A stretch of 64,000 nt of DNA from an uncultured Holophagaceae bacterium (GTDB taxonomy: Bacteria; Acidobacteriota; Holophagae; Holophagales; Holophagaceae): the NCBI GenBank assembly GCA_903857495.1, contig CAIOFF010000017.1, positions 62,001-126,000 of the forward strand. Reading direction: 5' to 3'. Positions 58,371 to 64,000 of the stretch are shown here, one piece after another. A program made the translations under genes and the position numbers. The notes under the pieces were generated by a model. The model had not been told where the DNA came from. It saw only the letters and a program-made list of their open reading frames with translations, and made no database searches. How positions within the stretch are numbered: position 1 is the stretch's first letter; every line of letters starts with the position of its first letter.

Positions 58371-58399
58371 TTGACCCAGTTGTCGGATTTGTCTAGATT
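58371..58399 (+). promoter_or_regulatory. Promoter candidate of the minor-pilin operon
   Basis: TTGACC (58371-58376), 17 bases, then TAGATT (58394-58399), in a strongly AT-rich gap. The -10 overlaps the first copy of a 13-bp direct repeat. Confidence 0.55.
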
Positions 58400-58455
58400 T
58401 TTCAACCTGTTTTTAATGAGATAGTTGGCCAGATTTCACTAAATTTGTCTAGATT
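58387..58455. repeat. 13-bp direct repeat, ATTTGTCTAGATT, twice
   Basis: Copies at 58387-58399 and 58443-58455, 56 bases apart, lie in the leader of the pilin operon. They may be binding sites for an activator or repressor. Confidence 0.55.
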
Positions 58456-58487
58456 CTCGATTCTTAATTCAGAGACTCGAGGTCGGC

Positions 58488-59270
58488 ATGGGCCCATTCC
58501 ACACACCACAGCGCAAGAATGGCGGGTATTCACTCATCGAGATGTTGGTGGTGCTGGCCATCATCGGGGTTCTGGCGATTGCAGGTGTGGCCACCCTGGG
58601 GAATCGCGGCGGCAATTCAGTGAGAGGGACCCTGGACCAGCTCGAGGGCGCCATCATGGACGCTCACAAATATGCGGTAAGCACGGGCAAAGACGTGGCC
58701 ATCGTCACCTGGGGCCCCTACAGTGCCACGAGTACGACTCCCAGCATGTACATGGCCCGGGGCCTTACGACCACGACTACGGTCGCGCAGACTGATTTTG
58801 CTCTGGCCATCAAGGATGTGGTCCTCAATCCGCCAGCCACCCCCAGTGCCACACAGCAGTCTGTTGCGACGATTTTTGCGCCTTCCCTTGCACGGGAATA
58901 CATGAACGTGGGCATTGTGATCCCCGGGACCACTGGGTGGGCCACCGCCATGCAGGCCAACAGCAGCGGGAAGCAGAACCCCAACATCACTAGCGTGGTG
59001 CCTTTCAGTACGGATGCAGGCTTCAAGTTGGCCTACCCTGCCGCTGCCAACAACCTTTTCCAGAATGCGCTTAACTCGGTGACCATCAGCGGTGCCAACA
59101 AGCGGTTCAACAACAGCTTCTTCATCCAGGTGGTCAGCACCTCAAGCGGCGGCTTTGCCGTTGCGGGCGGAGCCATGGGATTGATCGTGGTGCTGAACAA
59201 CGGTGCCACGGTCTACAAGTTCTACAACTCTGGTGTGAACAACGGGGATGGCCAGTGGAGGAGGGTCTGA
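58488..59270 (+). CDS. Type IV pilus minor pilin, FimT/GspH-like
   Basis: The 260-residue prepilin has a short leader ending GG, with cleavage G13/Y14 and mature YSLIEMLVVLAIIGVLAIAG: Glu at +5 as required for assembly. A pilin beta-fold follows, with low-complexity Ser/Thr/Gly-rich stretches. It should prime pilus assembly in the inner membrane after processing by PilD. It is the first gene of an operon with PilV-, PilW-, PilX- and PilY1-like genes, overlapping the next by TGATG. The coding sequence has visibly lower GC than priA before it. Confidence 0.88.
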   Translation: MGPFHTPQRKNGGYSLIEMLVVLAIIGVLAIAGVATLGNRGGNSVRGTLDQLEGAIMDAHKYAVSTGKDVAIVTWGPYSATSTTPSMYMARGLTTTTTVAQTDFALAIKDVVLNPPATPSATQQSVATIFAPSLAREYMNVGIVIPGTTGWATAMQANSSGKQNPNITSVVPFSTDAGFKLAYPAAANNLFQNALNSVTISGANKRFNNSFFIQVVSTSSGGFAVAGGAMGLIVVLNNGATVYKFYNSGVNNGDGQWRRV

Positions 59271-59785
59271 TGCGGCGCCTGCGATCTAGCACCTTTGACC
59301 ATGCCCAGCGGGGCTTCAGCTTGGTGGAGCTGCTTCTGACCGCATTCATCATGGCGGTAGGGATCATGGGCCTGACTCTGCTCCAGGTCATGGCGCTCCG
59401 GGGTGCCCGTGGAGGCCAGAGCCTCGCCACTGGCGTACAGGTGGCTGAAATGGTCATGGATCAGATCGAGATGGAGGGGCGCCTCTCCTGGCTTAACCTC
59501 ACCGCCAGTCAAGCTGCGACTCCGGCTGCTCTGACCACGTTGAAATACATCAACAAGGTGCCCCTGGCCGACCCACTGCCATTCACCATCAAGGGGCAGG
59601 TGCCAGTGGCTGGTGCTACTGATCCAGCTGATGCGGCGACTTTTTACACGGCAGTTATTGGGCAGGCCAACATTGGCACCGCTGGGAATGGGGTCATCTC
59701 CAACTTCACCGTCATCGTGAGTTTCTCGGATCAGGCTAATGCCCCTCGGCAAGTGCGGATATCCAGGAGCATTCTCCATGGCTAA
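59270..59785 (+). CDS. Type IV pilus minor pilin, PilV-like
   Basis: The 171-residue prepilin has cleavage site G15/F16 and a mature N-terminus FSLVELLLTAFIMAVGIMG with Glu at +5. The PilV-type pattern follows (LTLLQVMALRGARGGQSLA). The ATG shares a base with the upstream TGA and follows GGAGGAGG. It is a membrane-held minor pilin of the priming complex. It overlaps the PilW-like start by eight bases, consistent with translational coupling. Confidence 0.85.
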   Translation: MRRLRSSTFDHAQRGFSLVELLLTAFIMAVGIMGLTLLQVMALRGARGGQSLATGVQVAEMVMDQIEMEGRLSWLNLTASQAATPAALTTLKYINKVPLADPLPFTIKGQVPVAGATDPADAATFYTAVIGQANIGTAGNGVISNFTVIVSFSDQANAPRQVRISRSILHG

Positions 59786-61010
59786 GCGGAATCAATGCCC
59801 ACGGGCGGGGTTCTCCCTCGTCGAGCTGCTGGTCGCCGTGCTGTTCATTGGCATCCTGATGGCTGGCATGGCCAATGTCTTCAAGTCCAGCGTCAACACC
59901 ATGGCCACCTCCAGCGAAGGAATATCCAGTAACCGCCGGAATCGCATGTCCATCGATCTGCTCTACGATGATCTCAACATTGCTGGCCTGTATATTACGG
60001 ATCTAGTCAATCTGCCCCCGCTATCGAGCGCCAATCCAGCCCTCTACATCCTACCCAACGTGGCTGTGGTTGGTGCTGGATCGGATGATCCTCAGACGGC
60101 GGACCAGCTGTTTTTCTACCTGGATCAGCCCCTCTCCTTCGAAGGCACCTTGGTTGGCACCGGTGGCGGGGTGGGAACCAATACCGCACGAAGCGCCAGC
60201 CAGCTGGTGATGGCCCAAGCTGCATCGACGGCAGGCGCCGACAACGTCTACACCGTCGATTGCGGGAATACCGCCTACGCCAGCATGGTGCAGGCCGGGT
60301 ATTCGGTGGTCATCAAGGACTCATGGGAAATCTTGGCTATTCAGGGTACCCCCACTGTCGCAGGAACGAAGGTGACCTTTACACTCGGCACCAGCCCGAC
60401 AGTCGCCATGACCGGATCGGGCCCATCGGACGGGCCATCCAGGAGTAGTCACATTCTGAACAGCGCCGTGTTGTTCTACCAGCCCGCCCAGGTGGTCTGC
60501 TACAGCGTGCAGATGAAACAGTTTGATCCCCAGAACGCCACTGGCATCCCCTGCCTTGTGAGGGATCAGGGCACCTATGGTGCCGCTGGATTTGTGGCTG
60601 TTCCCGCCCTGCAGACCCTCGTCACCGAAAATGTCGCAGGCTTCAAAGTCTACCTGAGTGCCAACTCGGGCCAAGGCTGGGCGGGGCTCAACGCAGCCTA
60701 CTCGGGCGCCCCAGGCTACGGTTCCGCAGGTTACCCAAGTTCTGCAGGCCTATCCGCTGGATGGACCAACGGGGTGCAGGCTGATCTCAATATTCAGCTA
60801 ACTGCTGCAGGCCGCCCCAATTTCACAACGACCACGGGAAACCCGAACTGGTTCCGCGACATACCCACCCTGGTACGCCTTGACATCACCACCCGGACAG
60901 CGACGAAGCGGTCCGAGTACTCTGCCACACCCCTCACGACTGTCGCCTACAGGAACTTCACCCAGAGCCTCGTGATGGTGCCCCGGCACTCCGGCCTGAC
61001 GATGAACTGA
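59778..61010 (+). CDS. Type IV pilus assembly protein, PilW-like
   Basis: This 410-residue protein has leader cleavage at G11/F12 and mature FSLVELLVAVLFIGILMAG with Glu at +5. The PilW-type helix NRRNRMSIDLLYDDLNIAGLY follows, then a long beta-rich region with Gly/Ala/Ser repeats (NAAYSGAPGYGSAGYPSSA). It is longer than the usual PilW by loop insertions. AGGAG lies ten bases before the ATG at 59778. Confidence 0.85.
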   Translation: MAKRNQCPRAGFSLVELLVAVLFIGILMAGMANVFKSSVNTMATSSEGISSNRRNRMSIDLLYDDLNIAGLYITDLVNLPPLSSANPALYILPNVAVVGAGSDDPQTADQLFFYLDQPLSFEGTLVGTGGGVGTNTARSASQLVMAQAASTAGADNVYTVDCGNTAYASMVQAGYSVVIKDSWEILAIQGTPTVAGTKVTFTLGTSPTVAMTGSGPSDGPSRSSHILNSAVLFYQPAQVVCYSVQMKQFDPQNATGIPCLVRDQGTYGAAGFVAVPALQTLVTENVAGFKVYLSANSGQGWAGLNAAYSGAPGYGSAGYPSSAGLSAGWTNGVQADLNIQLTAAGRPNFTTTTGNPNWFRDIPTLVRLDITTRTATKRSEYSATPLTTVAYRNFTQSLVMVPRHSGLTMN

Positions 61011-61021
61011 TGGGAGCAATC

Positions 61022-61666
61022 ATGCGCTGCCGAACAGACCGCTCTTTCCGAGATCCCCAGACGGGAGGGATCACCATCCTCGTCACCCTCATGCTGCTGG
61101 TGCTGATCACCGTCGCCGCCATGAGTATGTCCAAGAATGCCCTGCGCGAACTGATGATCTCCGGCACCAGCCGTCAGGGCTCGATGGCCCGCAACGTTGC
61201 TGACTCCGGCATTGAATGGGCTACTTATTGGGTGGATCAGTACAACTCGCCCGCCGCTACCGGTACTGCTCAGATGTTGAACAACCTGAAAGTGTACCTG
61301 GGCCAGAATCCCAACATGGCAGGCATCGCCTGGGACCCCACCAGTGCCCCCCCCTACACGAAATACAATCCGGCGGCTCTGGCGCCGCCTCCTGGGGACA
61401 CGACCGTTAGCGTTACGACGAATGGCACCACCCAAACCACCCAAGGGTTCACGGTGGCCCTGACCCGAATGGGCAAGCTGCCCATCACCAACATGAGCCA
61501 GGGGATCAGCCAGGGCTCCTATACACCCGCCGCGGGTGCCGTTCCCCTGCAGGCTCCCGACCTCTGGGCTTTCCGGTCCGACAGCCAGGTCACGGTCGGC
61601 ACCGGTCCCTTGGCCATGACTTTCTTCCATGCCAAGGAAGCCTGGATCAGCACTCCCGCCCAATAA
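61022..61666 (+). CDS. Type IV pilus assembly protein, PilX-like
   Basis: This 214-residue protein has an N-terminal membrane segment of PilX_N type (GGITILVTLMLLVLITVAAM), without the +5 Glu that is usual in pilins, as in PilX proteins. Extracytoplasmic beta-rich sequence with long Gly/Thr loops follows. The ATG at 61022 is preferred because GGGAG stands at the right distance. An in-frame ATG at 61010 overlaps the previous stop. Confidence 0.8.
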   Translation: MRCRTDRSFRDPQTGGITILVTLMLLVLITVAAMSMSKNALRELMISGTSRQGSMARNVADSGIEWATYWVDQYNSPAATGTAQMLNNLKVYLGQNPNMAGIAWDPTSAPPYTKYNPAALAPPPGDTTVSVTTNGTTQTTQGFTVALTRMGKLPITNMSQGISQGSYTPAAGAVPLQAPDLWAFRSDSQVTVGTGPLAMTFFHAKEAWISTPAQ

Positions 61667-61691
61667 GCCCTTTCAGCGACAGGAATCCCGC

Positions 61692-64000
61692 ATGAGCCGA
61701 CCCCTGAAATCCTCGATGGGCGCTTCCCTTGCCTTCTTCGCAGGTCTCCTGCTCGCCTGCCTGCCCCTGCAGGCCCAGCTCAATCCGCAGCTGCAGAATA
61801 GTCCAACGGATTTCCTGAATCTTTACCAGCAAGCGAACAACGTGAAACCACCGCCAGAGATCGTAACCGTGTTCGACTTCTCCGGGTCCATGTCGGCCCT
61901 CATGTTCCACCCGCTCTATGTGAACCTGGATAGGCCCGACAGCACTACTCACAACAACATGACGTTTGTGCTTTCGGGATCCGCCGGTTCGCGCAAGGTG
62001 ACTGCCACTATTAAGGGTTCCACCGTAGGGACTTTGACCAGCACAATACTAGTTCGGCCTGATGGTTCCCAGGTCACGGAGACGATGGCTGGGACAGTCA
62101 GTCCGACAGGAAAGTTGGCTGGTGACGCGAATGGCGCTGCAGATGTCCGGAATTGGTTGCGTGCCGCAAGCCATGTTCGTTTCAAATACACCGGCGTTTC
62201 TCCGAATCGGACCGTGGATATACCGATTCCCTGGAAAATTACAGATCACACATCCCACGGCAATCCGTTGTCCTCAATGTACTTGACGGATCAACAGGTC
62301 AAAATCAACCCCGATGGCACCACCACCACCTACGGCAGTTCATCCCCCACCGTGGAAGTGGATCTGTGCTACCAAATTGGTGGCACTACTGGTTCTTATA
62401 TTTTCAGTACTTCTAGCGCAGACACGTCACTTCTTTCGACTTCGACTGCACTAACCAGCACTACACTGACATATGGGCCGGCCACAGGGAATGGCACGGG
62501 CATGTATACCAATGCATATATCGATTGGCTCTTCCTTGGGAAGTACGGCACAGGACAACCTTACGCTGGCCAATACATCGTCTTTGACGCGACCACGACT
62601 GGCTTAGCTGGAGGCCAAACATCAACCACGGACCCCAATGCTGATTGGGGCCGAGGCTATGGCTACGGACCTGGCTCCAACCTTACTAGCCCCTACACCG
62701 CTACTTCTACTATTACTGCAAGTACTATCCAGGTCCCCCGATTCGATGGTTCAGGTGTTTACACGGGTTACATCACCAACTTCGCCACAGCGAACGTGGT
62801 TCCGGCCTACACTCGCTGTCAGGCCGTCAAGCGTGCCGCCATTCAGGCCTGGATCCAGAATCAGGGCAATGTCCTTTGGGCTTTCCGGTTCCTGGATACG
62901 GTTACGGAGGCTACTTCCCCCAGCCAAACCAAGATTGACAACAATTCCGCCACCACCATGAACGTCAGTTCCGGCACCCCCCCAACTGTTCCAACCACTC
63001 AGAAGAATGGATCCGATAGCGGCTGGACAATCCTGAACAATTCAGCCGCGCAGGGAAATCAAGCTGCGAACGGCAATTCCGTTAATGGCATGAAGCGCAT
63101 TGCCAGCCTGTTCCCGAACAACGGCACCCCTCTGACCTATGCGGTGGCCAACGCCCTGGCCCAGTTCAACGATCCCAACAACGTGTTCAGCACAGCGGAG
63201 ACGGGGGCCGCCGCTCCCTCGGCGTGTATGAATCACTTCCTGATCGTGTTCACGGATGGCGTCGACAACAACAATTCTAACAACGTAAATCCAAACGGCA
63301 CGACGCCCTACATTGATTATGTTTCCGGGGTGCCAACTGCTCTAAATGCACTGGCTGGCAACCAGTATGTCCTCGGAAACAACTCAAGCATTAATACAAC
63401 CGGCTCGTATTGGAACATCTTCACCTTTGCCGGCATGGCGGCTCACCTCACAGACAGCAATCTCGGCAGTTTGAGTAACCCCAATATGGGACACACGACG
63501 GTTGCCCAGCCAGTTGCAGGCACTTCGGACGTGCCAAGTAAGTTCCTCCCCTTTGCCATCAAGAATCGCGGGTCTGTCGATTTCGGGTCATACGGTCACA
63601 GGATTACCACCATGACGGTGGGCGTGAGCCTGGGGGGCTATTACACAGACCCCACGTCAATAACGTCCAGCCCCAAGCGGAACCTGTTCCTGGCTGCAGT
63701 TGTTGGAGATGTGCAAACCACCTCGGGGGCTTATAGTACTTTCCATGCCTTCGTTCCCCCAGTAAGAAATGCGGATGGCACTTACACCTACAACGATTGG
63801 CTGCCGAATCCCATTGACAAGGGCGATTACCCAGCCGTCGGCCTTAGGAATCCCGGAGCCACTTATTTCTTCGACGGCAGCGACCCCGAGGCTCTTGCCA
63901 CGGACCTTCAATACGCACTGCTGGCGGCCCTTGGCTCACCGAATATCAACTCCACGGTGCCTCCGAACATTCCCTTCATCGGCACCAGCTTCAGCAATGA
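61692..64000 (+). CDS. PilY1-like adhesin/tip protein, N-terminal part
   Basis: This open frame runs without a stop from the ATG at 61692 past the right edge, so at least 769 residues are visible. It has a signal peptide (LAFFAGLLLACLPLQAQ) and an immediate VWA-type MIDAS motif in VFDFSGSMSALM (D62, S64, S66). Later comes FLIVFTDGVDNNN, the second strand of the VWA fold. Between them lie Ser/Thr/Gly-rich inserts. This fits PilY1-type proteins that sit at the pilus tip and modulate retraction and adhesion. It is last visible gene of the pilin operon. The C-terminal propeller is outside the window. Confidence 0.82.
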   Translation, partial: MSRPLKSSMGASLAFFAGLLLACLPLQAQLNPQLQNSPTDFLNLYQQANNVKPPPEIVTVFDFSGSMSALMFHPLYVNLDRPDSTTHNNMTFVLSGSAGSRKVTATIKGSTVGTLTSTILVRPDGSQVTETMAGTVSPTGKLAGDANGAADVRNWLRAASHVRFKYTGVSPNRTVDIPIPWKITDHTSHGNPLSSMYLTDQQVKINPDGTTTTYGSSSPTVEVDLCYQIGGTTGSYIFSTSSADTSLLSTSTALTSTTLTYGPATGNGTGMYTNAYIDWLFLGKYGTGQPYAGQYIVFDATTTGLAGGQTSTTDPNADWGRGYGYGPGSNLTSPYTATSTITASTIQVPRFDGSGVYTGYITNFATANVVPAYTRCQAVKRAAIQAWIQNQGNVLWAFRFLDTVTEATSPSQTKIDNNSATTMNVSSGTPPTVPTTQKNGSDSGWTILNNSAAQGNQAANGNSVNGMKRIASLFPNNGTPLTYAVANALAQFNDPNNVFSTAETGAAAPSACMNHFLIVFTDGVDNNNSNNVNPNGTTPYIDYVSGVPTALNALAGNQYVLGNNSSINTTGSYWNIFTFAGMAAHLTDSNLGSLSNPNMGHTTVAQPVAGTSDVPSKFLPFAIKNRGSVDFGSYGHRITTMTVGVSLGGYYTDPTSITSSPKRNLFLAAVVGDVQTTSGAYSTFHAFVPPVRNADGTYTYNDWLPNPIDKGDYPAVGLRNPGATYFFDGSDPEALATDLQYALLAALGSPNINSTVPPNIPFIGTSFSN

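Overview
The window reads as chromosome from a GC-rich, Gram-negative bacterium. It encodes an LPS-type heptosyltransferase, an Oar-like TonB-dependent receptor, type IV pilus minor pilins with a PilY1-like adhesin, and haem-bearing sensory and electron-transfer proteins. The gene mix and the Oar-type receptor suggest an Acidobacteriota member of the Holophagae (Geothrix/Holophaga type). That is an inference: no rRNA or other phylogenetic marker was tested.

Layout. 1-9.7 kb: an exported protein cut by the window edge, an Ig-domain lipoprotein with a metzincin zinc site, a small gene with a palindromic operator candidate, rnr-ruvC overlapping by GTGA, an exported protein, a membrane acyltransferase with a duplicated 3' tail, and a family 9 glycosyltransferase. 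9.7-11.7 kb: an accessory island with nested palindromic repeats and, at 10385-10774, what looks like an orphan integron gene cassette with a complete attC. 11.7-15.7 kb: cysS, a GAF protein, a thioesterase, a secreted protein and a thioredoxin-fold protein. 15.7-21.2 kb: a Bat-type aerotolerance operon (DUF58, BatD-like, BatA, BatB with a TPR tail) after a DUF4139 protein. 21.3-25 kb: a zinc-ribbon coiled-coil protein with yggS, then groES-groEL under a CIRCE operator.

25.4-30 kb: a redox module made of a HybA-like four-cluster ferredoxin, a HybB/NrfD membrane protein, a histidine kinase with c-type haem motifs in its sensor domain, and a membrane-anchored receiver fused to a GcvH-like domain that lacks the lipoyl lysine. 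30-37 kb: lipA, scpA with two followers, uvrC, and small membrane, hypothetical and metallo-beta-lactamase genes. 37-44 kb: a three-gene minus-strand operon encoding a cysteine- and proline-rich secreted protein, a secreted propeller-caspase, and an FHA-FHA-TM-Lon protease. I regard this as the best candidate for an undescribed system. 44-58.3 kb: slipin, a TgpA-like transglutaminase, anmK, a zinc-ribbon protein, a TonB receptor with a possible leader attenuator, gatC, a GxxExxY protein beside a palindromic repeat, tsaD, two tandem exported paralogues and priA. 58.3-64 kb: a minor-pilin operon (FimT/GspH, PilV, PilW, PilX, PilY1-like) with visibly lower GC, running off the right edge.

How the genes fit together. 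Several operons are tightly coupled by 4-base stop/start overlaps. The redox module and the FHA-Lon/caspase operon each look like a self-contained transmembrane signalling device. Repeats concentrate in a few gaps (9.7-10.0, 11.4-11.6, 14.2-14.5, 15.5-15.7 and 51.9-52.1 kb). No tRNA, rRNA, CRISPR array, transposase, integrase or prophage was found.
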